A model generated the notes under the pieces. That model was not told where the DNA came from. It made no database searches and saw nothing but the letters and a program-made list of their open reading frames with translations. A stretch of 64,000 bases of DNA from Rhinopithecus roxellana (lineage: Eukaryota; Chordata; Mammalia; Primates; Cercopithecidae), in assembly GCF_007565055.1 (NCBI RefSeq), contig NC_044566.1, forward strand, positions 92,906,297-92,970,296, in the 5' to 3' direction. This document shows, piece by piece, positions 1 to 11,910 of the stretch; the stretch's first letter is position 1; each line of letters starts with the position of its first letter. Made by a program: the position numbers and the translations under genes.

Positions 1-291
1 CTGCTGCTTCCACTATTCTCTTTCTTCCTCCCAGTGCTTTGCACCTTATCTCTCCTGCTTCTTTTTCCCACTGCTAGCTTTTGGGAGGAAAGCAGAACTT
101 TTACAGACAGCTCTTTATATAGTCCCTTTGGGATCCTGAAATATTCTGCAAGCTAGATATCCATTCTGCAAGATAGATATGAAATAAATAACAGTCATAT
201 GGGGAAAAAATAAGGATGCGTGGGAAAAAAAGCTGAAAACATTTTAAGGTTTTGTGTCATGCCAAAACAAGCTGTATAATCTCTTCTTCAC

Positions 292-512
292 AGGTAGCAT
301 AGTCCATTAGATGAGCATGGTAATGACAGGGTTCAAATCCTTGCCCTGGCACTAACAGCTGTGTGCTCCTGAGCAACTTCTGCTTCTTTGCCTGAAAAGC
401 AGAAATAATAGTACCTACCTATAAGGCTATTAGGAAGAGCAAATGAGTTAGTACATGCAGAGGGGTGGGAATAGTGCCTGGCACACAGTAAGTGTTCAAA
501 AAAAGTTATTAA
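292..512 (+). repeat. MIR SINE
   Basis: Old diverged MIR. It keeps the MIR core order: 'agctgtgtgctcctgagcaactt', then 'aataatagtacctacctataaggctatta', then 'agtgcctggcacacagtaagtgttca' at the right end. Confidence 0.75.
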
Positions 513-640
513 TTTGCTAAAAGTTTAAATCTCACGCATTCCTAACATGGCCACAATCAACCTTGTTTGCTTGTACTCTTATTTTATCTAAACTCATTAT
601 TTCCTGATTGTCTTTCTCTACTAGTCCTTTTAAAACTTCT

Positions 641-945
641 GGCCGGGCGCGGTGGCTCAAGCCTGTAATCCCAGCACTTTGGGAGGCCGAGACGGGTGGA
701 TCACGAACTCAGGAGATCGAGACCATCCTCGCGAACACGGTGAAACCCCGTCTCTACTTAAAAAATACAAAAAACTAGCCGGGCGAGGTGGCGGGCGCCT
801 GTAATCCCAGGTACTCGGGAGGCTGAGGCAGGAGAATGGCGTAAACCCGGGAGGCGGAGCTTGCAGTGAGCTGAGATCCTGCCACTGCACTCCAGCCTGG
901 GCGACAGAGCGAGACTCCGTCTCAAAAAAAAAAAAAAAAAAAAAA
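641..945 (+). repeat. AluY, Old World monkey type
   Basis: Full-length Alu starting 'ggccgggcgcggtggctcaag' and ending in an A-tail. 'aaaacttct' flanks it on both sides as a target-site duplication. Low divergence and the 'ggctcaagcctg' motif mark a young cercopithecid AluY. Confidence 0.92.
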
Positions 946-1325
946 CTTCTATTGCTTTTAAATAGTATGATCAAGGATAATGACGGCAGGAATGACAATA
1001 AAACTACAGAGTCTTTACATATGGGCCCAGATTAAAGCTACGAAGCATAACAATTACAGAAACAAATTTATCATTAACAAATACATCTAAAAGACAAAGC
1101 CCTATTAACATTAAAAGTCATTTTTAAAAATCAATTTATGATTTTTCATGTAAAAGGAATTTAATAGGAAATAACAGATCCCAAAAAATATTTGTTTAAA
1201 AAAAAAAACTAAAAAAAATACATTTCAAATTAGTTTGGTGTGAATGCCAAAGACATTAAACTTCCCTCAAAAGTTTGTCTCATGTGTAGAAATATATATA
1301 AACAATTCCATTAAAAAGTAACTTT

Positions 1326-1617
1326 CTTTTTTTTTTGAGACAGCGTTTTCCTCTGTCACCCAGGCTGGAATGCAGTAGTGCAATCTCAGCTCACTGCAGC
1401 TTCCATCTCCTGGGCTCAAGCAATCCTCCCACCTTAGCTTCCCAAGTAGCTGGGACCAGAGGTTCATGCCAACACACCCAGCTAATTTTTAAATTATTTG
1501 TAGAGATGGGGTTTTCCTATGCGCCCAGGCTGGTCTTGAACTCTTGAGCTCGAGTGATGCTCTGGCTTCAGTCTCCCGAAGTGCTAGGATTACAGGCGTG
1601 AGCCACTGTGTCCAGCC
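1326..1617 (-). repeat. Alu (AluJ/S type), inverted
   Basis: T-run, then 'gagacagcgttttcctctgtcacccaggctgg', ending 'gtgagccactgtgtccagcc'. The many differences from AluY suggest an older subfamily. Confidence 0.9.
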
Positions 1618-3214
1618 GTAAAGAATTATTAATGCCTAGTAAGTAAAGTGGTAAGCAACAGGAATTCAGAAATGAATGAGTAAAACTCCTTGACTTGACA
1701 TGGAAGTAATTATAGTAAGGCTAAAAAAGAATGTGGAAGTGGAGCAGGGCTGAGTAGTCAGAGGAAGCGTGCTCATTCTGTCTAGAATCTCAGCTTAAAG
1801 GCCACACTCTCAGCAAAGACTGTCATCACCCTATCTCAAGAGGCCACCCAGTCACCTTCCAGGACAATGCCTATCAGATTTTCTGGGCTCAGAATCTCTT
1901 TTCATTTTTAAATATTGACAATCTCAAGGAGCTTTGTCTTATACATAGTGTATATATCGTTATTTGCCATGTTAAAATTAAGAAACTTTTAAAAACATAT
2001 TTCCAAAGAATCATTTTATGTTAACAATTAAAAGTAACATTTTTATGACAAATTCATTAGAGTGGAAATGTTTTACATTTTCCCAAATTTCTTTAACATG
2101 TGGCTTAAGACAGCTGGATTCTCAGATCTGGTTCCTGCATTCAATCTGTTGTGATAACATATATCATATATCTCTACTGTTACATGGAAAACTCTACTGC
2201 ATAATCCTCAGAGAACGAGAACGGGAAAAACTATTATGGGAAATGGTTTACTTCAGAGTGTCTGAAAGGGTCTCAAGAGTTCCCAGAACATACTGGGAAC
2301 GAGTGCTCTACTGTATCACCCACTCTTATTTTATGACTACTGCACGCTATGGTGGTAAAATATACTGTGATTTGTGCATAGAGTTTGTAAATATGTGACT
2401 GATTTTATATCCAATATATTTTCTATCACTTGTCACATTCTAATCAGTAAGAGCATACATTAATATAAATGCTCTCATCAAAATATTTCCTTATAAATAA
2501 AATATTGTGGCTAAGAAATGCAACACATTATTTTTGTCTGCACTCAACAATCAACTAGCACATAAAGGACTGAATAAAAAGCTGGGAACATGTACATGTG
2601 CACACACGTGCAGGTGCAGAAGAGGAACCACAGGTAGGTTGGGAAGTGGAAACATACAGAAAAGAATACTCTCTGCTTGGTACATTAGCATATCACATAT
2701 TATGAGTCAAAATGGTAACTCAGGAACCTTGTAATATCCTTAAATAAGGACCAGTCCAGAAACAAAGTCCCAGTGATCATTTCATTATTTCTGCTGCTTT
2801 GCCTGTTTTAGAAAGCACGCATTTAAAACTTTAATTTTAGAACAAATTTGGGGGCAACAAGAATCATTAACTATTAACGGAGATAACTAGTGTTACTCCA
2901 TTTAATCCAACAAAATCCTCAAGCAATGTATTTCCTTCACTAGAAAGAAACAAAAATCTTTCCAACTGAATTCTAAGCTTAGGGGTCATATACAAATAAA
3001 TCAATGAAAATAAATTTTAAAACATCACAAAGTTACTATAAGTCAAAAATAGCATTACACGATGAAAGCACAAGGATGCTTCTCAAAGCGTCCCTTCTAT
3101 GTTTACTTCCAGAATTCTAAATTTTAATTCAGCAAGTTCTCTAATCTAGCAAAGAATTAATAAGCACCTACAGAAAGCCTGAGTAATACAAAAGAATCAA
3201 AAAGTATGAGTTCA
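1618..3214. other. Intronic DNA without recognised gene
   Basis: AT-rich intron 6 sequence. It contains a 126-codon open frame on the plus strand (2018-2398) that resembles no protein I recognise and has no splice or promoter context. Parts may be very old repeats. I see no RNA gene here. Confidence 0.5.
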
Positions 3215-3527
3215 GGCTGGGTGTGGTGGCTCACGCCTATAATCCCAGCACTTTGGGAGGCTGAAGTGGGAGGATCACCTGAGGTCAGGAGTTCGAGACC
3301 AGCCTAAACTACATGGGGAAACTCCATCTCTACTAAAAATACAAACATTAGCCGGGCATGGTGGCAGGCATCTGTAATCCCAGCTACTCAGGAGGCTGAG
3401 GCAGGAGAATCGCTTGAACCCAGGAGGTGGAGGTTGCAGTGAGCCAAGATCGTGCCACTGTACTCTAGCCTGGGAAACAGAGCAAGACTCCATCTCAAAA
3501 AATAATAATAAAATAAAAAATAAAAAC
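3215..3527 (+). repeat. AluS
   Basis: Full-length Alu ('ggctgggtgtggtggctcacg') with an A-rich tail containing (aat) units. The flanking duplication 'atgagttca' is seen at 3206-3214 and 3528-3536. Confidence 0.92.
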
Positions 3528-3584
3528 ATGAGTTCAGCCTTCTACTTGCATACAAAAAAACTAATCCTTACATAAACCAAGGGA

Positions 3585-3886
3585 TTTTTTTTTTTTTTTT
3601 TTTTTTGAGAGAGTCGCACTCTGTCGCCCAGGCTGGAGTATAGTGGCACAATCTCAGCTCCCTGCAACCTCCGCCTCCTCGGTTCAAGTGATTCTCCTAC
3701 CTCAACCTCCTGAGTAGCTGGGATTATAGGCACCCGCCACCATACCTGGCTAATTTTTGTCTTATTAGTAGAGACAAGGTTTCACCATGTTGGTCAGGCT
3801 GGTCTTGAACTCCTGACCTCAGATGATCCGCCCGCCTTGGCCTCCCAAAGTGCTGGGATTACAGGCATGAGTCACTGCACCTGGTC
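3585..3886 (-). repeat. AluS, inverted
   Basis: A T-run of about 20 is followed by an inverted Alu ending 'gagtcactgcacctggtc'. It lies about 60 bp from the plus-oriented Alu at 3215, so the pair can fold into a long hairpin in the PCCA pre-mRNA. Confidence 0.92.
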
Positions 3887-4440
3887 AAATTAAGGGCAAT
3901 TTTTAAAACATTTACTTTATGGTTGAAACATGCCTTTTTTTTGTCATGTAATCCATAAAGGGTTTTGTTTCTAAATTATTTCCGAAAGCTTAACACAAGA
4001 ATCAGAAGCTATATTATATTTTAAGATTCAATAGAATGTCAACCTGTAAAACACTCGTCTTTCAACCTGGTGGTTTTGGCCAAAATTAAAAAAACAAAAC
4101 AAAATAAAAATCCCAACAAAAATAAAAAACCTCAGTTTACAATGGCTTAAAATAACTGTAAAAAGGCTTACTTCACACCATGAAAAGAAGCCTTTTCTTG
4201 AAAGGTCCTCTCACTTGCCAGGAATCAAACTGGACCCCAAGCCTCCCCTAAACTGGCCATTGGTAAAGAAGAGAATGAATCCTGGTCACGATTTCACTAG
4301 TCAGGATTTATCACTGAGACTCACAGAGAAGGGATGGTCACCTAAGGTGACGCTAACAACTGGGCTGAAAGGGTGGACAGCAGCATCAACAGCATCTGCT
4401 ACGTTGTCACATTTCAAAAGGGGGTTCAAGAGTCACCTAG

Positions 4441-4742
4441 GCCTGGCGCGGTGGCTCAAGCCTGTAATCCCAGCACTTTGGGAGGCCGAGACGGGCGGAT
4501 CACGAGGTCAGGAGATCAAGACCATCCTGGCTAACATGGTGAAACCCCGTCTCTACTAAAAAAATACAAAACACTAGCTGGGCGTGGTGGCAAGTGCCTG
4601 TAGTCCCAGCTACTCGGGAGGCTGAGGCAGGAGAATGGCGTAAACCCGGGAGGCGGAGCTTGCAGTGAGCTGAGATCCAGCCACTGTACTCCAGACTGGG
4701 CGACACAGCGAGACTCCATCTCAAAAACAAACAAACAAAAAA
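4441..4742 (+). repeat. AluY, Old World monkey type
   Basis: Young Alu with a perfect 13-bp target duplication 'aagagtcacctag' at 4428-4440 and 4743-4755. It carries 'gagctgagatccagccactg'. Confidence 0.95.
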
Positions 4743-5198
4743 AAGAGTCACCTAGGTAAAACTTGAATATTTTCCCCCAATAGTAGCATAAGAAACAGCT
4801 AATAATTCTCTTTGGTTCTTTTAGCCTCGGCTGGAGTGCTTGAAATCTGACCCATGCATACATGGAATACTCCAGAATTGATTCCATGAGCTATACAAAA
4901 AAGGCCAAAAAAGGAAACTGCCCCCATGCCATTTCCTCCTTCCAAGGGTAGTCAGCTTCCTACTTCTGTCTAATTGCGGCTGCTCTCTGGTACCCATAGG
5001 TATTATGTAGCGTTTTCTATTTTGTCCAGAATTTATAATTGGGATGTGTGGAGAGGTTGGTTTGATATATAAATATTCTTGGTTACAGCCTAATTTTTCT
5101 TAGAACCAGTAAAACTCTATCTGACATCTTGTATACTGCTAATGACTGGAGCAATCTTAAACCTCATCCTTCTATGGGAATGAGCCTATCTTACTCAC

Positions 5199-5312
5199 GA
5201 TGGATATGTGTGGAACTGGAGAATGAACATTAGTATCTTCTCTCAGGTTGCGATTCAACTGCTGAATAAGGCTGGCATATGTGTTCAACTGGACTGTTAA
5301 AGTAAGGAAGTT
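5199..5312 (-). other. Candidate unannotated exon in PCCA intron 6
   Basis: On the PCCA sense strand a long pyrimidine tract ending 'cctcttttccctctcag' is followed by 114 bp (38 codons, no stop) and then a 'gtgagtaag' donor. Length and frame would let it insert between exons 6 and 7 without shifting the reading frame. The peptide starts NFLTLTVQLN and contains LIQQLNRNLRE. It is not part of the PCCA protein as I know it, and I do not recognise it from another protein. No repeat covers it. Pseudo-exons are common in large introns and the last exon base is C rather than G, so this may never be spliced in. Confidence 0.3.
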
Positions 5313-5442
5313 CTGAGAGGGAAAAGAGGGATCAGTGGTGAGGGAGAAGGATGTCACACCAAGATAGCCTCAGCAGGATTAGTAATACATGGAAGTAAAT
5401 GAAAGGTGATTGGACAAAGTATTTTTAAGAGTTCATTATCTA

Positions 5443-5610
5443 GCCAGGTGTGGTGGCGGGCGCCTATAATCCCAGCTACTCGGGAAGCTGAGGCAGGAGA
5501 ATGGCATGAACCCGGGAGGCAGAGCTTGCAGTGAGCCAAGATCGTGCCACTGCACTCCAGCCTGGGCAACAGAGCGAGACTCCATCTCAAAAAAAAAAAA
5601 AAAAAAAAAA
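5443..5610 (+). repeat. 5'-truncated AluY
   Basis: Only the right half of an Alu is present, with an A-tail. A perfect 16-bp target duplication 'aagagttcattatcta' at 5427-5442 and 5611-5626 shows that it inserted in truncated form. Confidence 0.93.
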
Positions 5611-5898
5611 AAGAGTTCATTATCTACAGCTGTGTTTTATTAGTGCTGGCTAGGTATAACACATTTAATGGGCTAAGCTATTAATAAACGGACAGCCTGG
5701 GTCTTATACTCTATAATGTTTTTTTCCCTCGGAAAAAAAGAAACTCCCAAGGGGGAAAAAAAATCTTTGCTCATTTGGGTATTTATCTTACCATCTGTAC
5801 CTGTTGTCTTTTGTCTTGAGTATGTGTCATATATTATGAATGATACCCTACAGTTAGAGACCTAAATTCTGTTACGTTCCTCTCAAGAATATTTGTTT

Positions 5899-6008
5899 TG
5901 CTTGAACCAGGGAGGTGGAGGTTGCAGTGAGCCAAGATTGTGCCACTGGGCCACAGAGCGAAAATTGTAGCCTGGGCTACAGAGCAAAAAACTATCTCAA
6001 AAAAAAAG
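5899..6008 (+). repeat. Alu 3' fragment with internal duplication
   Basis: Starts at 'gcttgaaccagggaggtggagg' and ends in an A-run. The segment 'ccacagagcgaaaa' is repeated nearby as 'ctacagagcaaaaa', an internal duplication within the fragment. Confidence 0.75.
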
Positions 6009-6609
6009 AGTATTTGTTTTTGTTTTTTGTTTGCTTTGGGAGGCAGTTAATTCACCCAGACTCTCCTCACTGATCTACGTATTCAGCCCAATCACAGTCA
6101 AAATCCCAACAGGCTTTTGAAGAAATTAACAGCTAATTCTAAAATCTATATGTATGTGAAGTGTATATAAAAGTATGAAATCTGTATGTAACATGAAATG
6201 GCTAAAGCAATGTTGAAAGGGAGCAACAAAGTTGGAGAAATTGACACTCCTGATATCCAAACTTAGAAAGCTAATCAAGACAATATCAAGACAGTGTGGT
6301 AATGAGACAAAAGCAAACTAGCTCAATGGAACAGAATAGATGGTACAGAAAAAATACTCACACATGTAAGTCCCATTACTTTTTCTACAAGGGTGCTAAG
6401 GCAATTCAAAGAGGAAACCTCTTCAAGAGATTGTATAGCAAACTGAATAGCCACATGCAAAAAAGGTTAATTTAGACTCTACTTCACACCACATATAAAA
6501 ACTAACTCAAAACGGATCAGAGATCTAAAACTATAAAACATTAAAAACACAAAACAAAAAACAAGAAAGTCTCAGTGACCTTGAGTTTGGCAAGAAATTA
6601 CATATTTCT

Positions 6610-6919
6610 ATTTTTTAAAATAATTTATTATTTTGAGACAGGTTCTTGTGTTGTCGCCCAGGCTGGACTGCAGTAACACTCCACAGCTCACTGCAGCCTG
6701 AAACTCCCAGGCTCAAGTGATCCTCCCACCTCAGCCTCCCAAGCAGCCAGGACTACAGCTGCATGCCACGAAGCCCATCTAATTTTTGTTACTTTTTGTA
6801 GAGATGGGGTTTCACCATGTTGCCCAGGCTGGTCTGGAACTCCTGGTGGATTCAGGAGATCCACCTACCCCAGTCTCCCAAAGTGCTGGAATTACAGGTG
6901 TGAGCCACCGCGCCTGGCC
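6610..6919 (-). repeat. AluJ, inverted, inside L1
   Basis: Inverted Alu from the T-rich end through 'tgagccaccgcgcctggcc'. Diverged, with 'ctgcagcctgaaactcccaggctcaagtgatcctccc' typical of AluJ. Confidence 0.88.
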
Positions 6920-7585
6920 CGTATTATTAAGACTCAAAAGATTCAAACTATAAAAGAAAAAAATCAATAACCTGGACTTCAACAAGACTAAAAGCTTTTG
7001 CTCTTCAAAAGATAATGCTGAGTAAATGAAAACAGAACCACATCGTGGGAGAAAATATTTGCAATGATATGTATCAGACAAAAGACTTGTACCTAGAATA
7101 AAAAACCCTAATATTTCTACATAAGACAAGTAACTCAATTTAAAAATGGACAAAAGACTTCACAAACACATCGACAAAAGATATAAAGCAAATGAGCTCA
7201 ACATTATTAATCATCAGACAAATGCAAATCAAAACCACAATAAGACATCAATACATAGTATAACAGTTAAATTTAAAGGGTGGTAAGAATGTGGAGCAAC
7301 TAGTACACTCATACACTGTTGGCGGAAATGTAAAATTGTACCAACGAGTTTGCAGATTCTAAGAGGATAAAACATACAAATGATCTAGCCATTACACTCC
7401 TAGGCATTTACCAAAAAAAAATGAAAGCATATGACCACATAACTACTTATTCATAGCACCTTTAGTTGTAGTTAAAAACTGGAAACAACTCACATGTCCA
7501 CCAACAGATGAATGGCTACTAAAAATATGGTGGTAAACCCATACAATGGAATATAAAGGAATGAACTCAGCAATAAAAAGGAATG

Positions 7586-7884
7586 CAGACTAAGTGCAGT
7601 GGCTCACATGTGTAATCCCAGCACTTTGGGAGGCTGAGGTGGGCGACTCACTTGAGGCCAGGAGCCTGAAACCAGCCTGGCCAACATGACAAAACCCTGT
7701 CTCTACTAAAAATACAAAAATTAGCTGGGCATGGTGGTGCACACCTGTAATCCCAGCTACTTGGGAAGCTGAGGCACGAGAATCACTTGAGCCCAGGAGT
7801 CGGAGGTTGTGCCACTGCACTCCAGCCTGGGCAACAGAGGGGAAACTGTCTCCAAAACAAAAAAAACAAAAACAAAAAAAAAAC
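7586..7884 (+). repeat. AluS, inside L1
   Basis: Plus-strand Alu ('taagtgcagtggctcacatg') with tail 'aaaaaacaaaaacaaa'. The short duplication 'ggaatg' occurs at both ends. It interrupts the L1 3' end. Confidence 0.88.
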
Positions 7885-8300
7885 AGGGAATGAAGTACTG
7901 ATACAATTACATGGATCAATTTCAAAATAATTTTGCTTAGTGAAAAAAAAATCCAAAAACAGCATAACTTGTGTTATTCCGCCTATATAAAATTCCAGTA
8001 AACGCAAACTAATCTATGATAAGAAAACAGATCAGTAGTTGCCTAAGCGGGAGGAGGAAGGCTAGGAAGTGGCCGAAAGAGTCAGCAAAGGAGCACCAGG
8101 AAGTCTCTGGAGTTACAGGATACATTCTTTATTCTGACTGTGATTATTATTTCATGAGTGTACACATATAAGTGTACAATTAATTTCTTATGTATGTGCA
8201 CTTTATTGAACAGCAATTATATTTCAATAAGGCTTTCTTGGAAAAGCTGTAAGCGAATAATGAACTCTGCTTTTTTTTTATCGTACTTAATTTACTTATT

Positions 8301-8423
8301 TATTTTTTTGAGACAAGGTGTTGCTCTGTCACCCAGGCTGGATTCATAGCTCGCTGCAGCCTCAAACTTCTGGCCTCAAGTGATCCTCCTTTCTCGGCCT
8401 CCCAAAGATACCACACCCAGCCT
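8301..8423 (-). repeat. Partial old Alu, inverted
   Basis: T-rich start, then 'gagacaaggtgttgctctgtcacccaggctgg', then a shortened left arm ending 'accacacccagcc'. Only about 120 bp remain. Confidence 0.75.
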
Positions 8424-8879
8424 GAACTCTGCTTTAAAAATTGCATGCTAAAGTGTATAGGAGTAAATTGCACTATTATCTACAACTTAAGTTGACATGC
8501 AAAATGAAAATGAGGTCGACTGATAGATGAGTAGAGGAAAACACAAATGAATACATATGTTAAAAACAAATAAGAAAATGTTAATTATAGAATCTACTGG
8601 CATTCATGGTACAATTCTTCAAACTTTGCTGTATTTCTTAAATTCTTTGTTAAATAAAATGTTAGGAGAAAAAATATTAATAAATGTCCATGGCCCTTAG
8701 TCCCAATACTTCCACAAGTCTGTGCAATAGGTCTCTGGCAGTAACACCAGACTAACAAGCATAAACATATTGGTTAGGAAGATACTGTCAAATTAAATCT
8801 CTTAAAGTTATGTAAAGCTACATTACAAATATCCAGTGAGTCAACTACCCAGAGCTTGCATTAAGGAAAGGCATGATTT

Positions 8880-9535
8880 GGTGGTTATTATAAACAGTAA
8901 AACAGTGGGAAAAAGAAATGGTGCAGCCACTACGGAAAACGGTATGGCAGATCCTCAGAAAGTTAAATATAGAATTACCATAGGACCCAGCAATTTCTCT
9001 TCTAGTTATACACTAAAAAGAAGCAAAAGCAGGGACCCAAACAGATACTTGTACACCAATGTTCATAGCAGCATTATTCACAACAGCCAAAAGGTACAAA
9101 CAGCCCAAATGTCCATCAACAGGTGATGAAGAAACAAAATGTGGTATATCCACACAGCAGACTACTATTCAGTCTTAAAGAGTAAGAAACTGGGTGAATC
9201 TTGAAAATACTCTGCTAAGTGATACAAGCCAGACACGAAAGAACAAATCTTACATGATTCCACTTATGTGAGGTACCTAGAATCGGTAAACTCATAGAGA
9301 CAGAAAGTAAAAGGAAGGTTACCAAGGGCTAGGAGTAGGTGGGAAATGGGGAATTAGTGTTTAATATGTACAGTTTCAGTTTGGGGCGATCACACAGTTC
9401 TGGAGCTGATGATTGTAAAACACTGTGAATAAAATTAAAGCCACTGAGCTACACTCTTAAAATCGGTGAAAGGGTAAATTTTATGTTATGTCTGCTTTAC
9501 CACAATAAAAATACATATGTAATTTTAAAATACAA
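8880..9535 (+). repeat. L1M 3' end
   Basis: Degenerate ORF2 end ('ccataggacccagcaatttc', 'catagcagcattattcacaacagcc', 'cccaaatgtccatcaacagg') followed by an L1 3' UTR ending 'ctttaccacaataaaaat'. Confidence 0.85.
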
Positions 9536-9649
9536 CATTTTTTAAATGGACCAATTTAAAATGAGTCTTAATTTCAACTGAATGATATTTCGATCTGTGA
9601 AAGTTGATTATATGAATTGGGTCATTCTTGTATACCCAACTACATAAGA

Positions 9650-10030
9650 GTCAAGGAGTCAGGGGAAAAAAGCACTGAGGGCACATAGCACGGGCTCCAA
9701 GAACTGAACTGTCCAGAGGCCCAGTTGCTAAAACAGCCTGCTGTAACCCTAAGACTAGCTTTACCTAGTAACTGCTGAAACAACCTGCTATCACTCTAAG
9801 ACTAGTTTTACCTACTGCTGTCACTCTCCTAACCAAGCCTGCCAGTTCCCAAAGCTTTTCAAGTACCAATTAACTTTCTTTCAAAATAATCAGTAACAGT
9901 TTTTTTTCTATCTAATAAAACCTTCAACCTTCTCTTGGTTCCTTGGACATAGTGAAGACCCCATGTGTATGTCCCAAATTCCAATTCTGTGATTCTCAAA
10001 TAAAATATTTAACCTAGAGATTTGTCTCTA
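9650..10030 (+). repeat. Unassigned repeat with internal 47-bp duplication, possibly LTR-like
   Basis: The unit starting 'aaacagcctgctgtaacc' at 9731-9777 is repeated imperfectly at 9778-9820 ('aaacaacctgctatcact'). Downstream there are 'aataaaac' and 'aataaaat' polyadenylation-like signals. The layout suggests an old LTR, but I cannot name the family. Confidence 0.35.
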
Positions 10031-10439
10031 TATTTTAAATTTGACAGATCATTTTAAAGAAATGTCCTAACTCACCTCAACATGCTTATAACAAAATCAT
10101 AACATTTTCCCATAGAATTTATAATACATGCAGATGAAATACATGACAACTATAACATAGAGGATATTGATGGGAAGAGAAGGATGGGCTATATGATTGC
10201 AAAATTTCTATATTTTACTTGAAATGGTATCATATTAGCTCTAATTAGATTAAGAAAGGTTAGGATGGATACTGCAATCCTAGAAAAACCACTGAAAAAT
10301 AGATAGATCCAATAGATAAATTTTAATTGAATTTCAAAAATTATCAAAATAATCCAAGGCAGAAAAGGAAAACAGAAGGAAAAAAAGGGGAGACAGAGAG
10401 AAAACAAATAATAAAATGCTAGACATAAATCCAACTGCC

Positions 10440-10600
10440 TTGATCATTTATTAAATGTTAATGGATTTTAATGACATTGCATAGTAGTGATGGTTACATA
10501 ACTCTGTGACTATACTAAAAATCACTCAGTTGTATGCTTTTAAAGGGTGAGCATGATGACACATGAATTACATCTCAATAAAGCTGCTATTTAAGAAAAT
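10440..10600 (+). repeat. L1 3' end fragment
   Basis: Sequence such as 'ctatactaaaaatcactcagttgtatgc' and 'gaattacatctcaataaagctgc' matches the usual text of old L1 3' ends. Confidence 0.6.
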
Positions 10601-10784
10601 ACACCAAGGCAAACTAAAGAAGAAACCACTTAAGAGTCTAAACACTACGATTTAAAAATAGAGACCATCAGAATTATTTCAAAAGCATGACACAACCACA
10701 TCCAGCTATAAGAAACACACAGTATTTTCAACATAAAATCACAGATGGAGAAATACATATCACGCAAATAGTAAGAATAAAACA

Positions 10785-10890
10785 CAATCTTCAGAGTCCA
10801 ACATTAAACAACCTGTCCTAGATCACATAGCTACTAAGTGGTAGAGAAAGAATTTACCTGTCATTCTGACTCCAGAATGAGCTAATAGAC
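10785..10890 (-). repeat. MIR fragment, inverted
   Basis: 'acaacctgtcctagatcacatagctactaagtggtagag' is the reverse form of the MIR core. Confidence 0.6.
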
Positions 10891-11744
10891 GCATAGGGCA
10901 GTAAGGAGAGAGCATAATAGGAAAGCTAGAATATAACATTTCAACCTGTCTTAACCTCAAGCAAAGGGAAAAGAAATCCCAGCCTCATCAAATCCCAGAT
11001 TTTTCTATTGAAACCACTCCCCAAAATTCACAAGCCCTAAAAGTATCTGAACTATCTACATCCTTAAAAGACTCCCTAACTGGAAAGGGAGAGTTTTCCT
11101 TTTCAGGCATTCACTTTAGAGCATTTAGTATTCTACATCACATTCAAAATCTTCAACAAATATTCTAAAAGCTGAACTTAAGCCAACATATAGGAAAAGA
11201 AAGGTTCTCAAACACTTCAAAAGATAATCTGTCATAAGGGTTTTACGAAGTTGCATTCATTAGTTCTTATCAATTCTTTTGAACATCACATATGTACAAG
11301 TCACAATTAGAAAAACATTATAAAATTGTACTGAAAAGGAAAAAGGAGTCACAGAACTTTCTCCTCCAAATCCAGGGAGACTTCATTAGTTCCACCTAAG
11401 AATATCAACGAGTGGCAAAAAGGCATCAATATCTCTATGCTGCAGCTCTGGCACTCAGTTAACTGAGCAAAGCTCACTCAGCTATCTTACTTAGTAAGTT
11501 AGCAAATCCAAGTGAGGATTTGCCTTCACTGGCACCCAAGTTACAAGATGAGAAAAACAAAAGAAACAACTCTACTTTTTAGATGTCTATGATGATACAC
11601 CAATGTGGAAGAGGGGAAGGGAGCAGAAAGAGAGAAGCCCCCACCAACAGCAAGAACAGGTGCCAGCTAAAGCTATCGATTAAAAACAAATACCACTAAC
11701 AGCCCAGCCCAGTTCCAATGCATGTGAGAGTCAGTCTGGAACAT
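10891..11744. other. Intronic DNA, nothing recognised
   Basis: Single-copy-looking intron 6 sequence. I see no gene, RNA or clear repeat in it. Confidence 0.5.
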
Positions 11745-11910
11745 AAACTAAACATGGGATCCATTCTCTCATTTACCAGCTATGTGATACTGGGTAAGGC
11801 ATTTATTTAACCTTTCAGAGATTGTTCTCTCTTCCATAAAACCAAGAATAAAAATAAGAATACACCATAGGTTGTCATAATGATTAAATAACTTATCTGC
11901 AGGTAGGTAT
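11745..11910 (+). repeat. MIR
   Basis: 'accagctatgtgatactgggtaaggcatttatttaacctttcag' followed by 'aataagaatacaccataggttgtcataatgattaaataa' follows the MIR consensus order. Confidence 0.7.

Larger units (their letters stand above)
6055..8250 (+). repeat. Old L1 (L1M) ORF2 end and 3' region, split by two Alus
   Basis: Degenerate L1 ORF2 text in sense orientation: 'caatcacagtcaaaatcccaacagg', later 'catacactgttggcggaaatg', 'ccattacactcctaggcatttacc' and 'catgtccaccaacagatgaatgg', running into an L1 3' region. It is interrupted by Alus at 6610-6919 and 7586-7884. No intact reading frame remains. Confidence 0.8.

Noticed and set aside
657..998. 113-codon open frame, and many similar 60-128 codon frames over Alus (for example 4531-4887, 12900-13169, 34119-34388, 61965-62351)
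   Set aside because: These are the well-known antisense Alu frames with text such as 'SVAQAGVQW' and 'WDYRRPPPRPA'. They track Alu positions and carry no gene context.
2018..2398. 126-codon open frame outside Alu
   Set aside because: No recognisable similarity, no splice or promoter context, and AT-rich intron around it. Listed only as an unassigned block.
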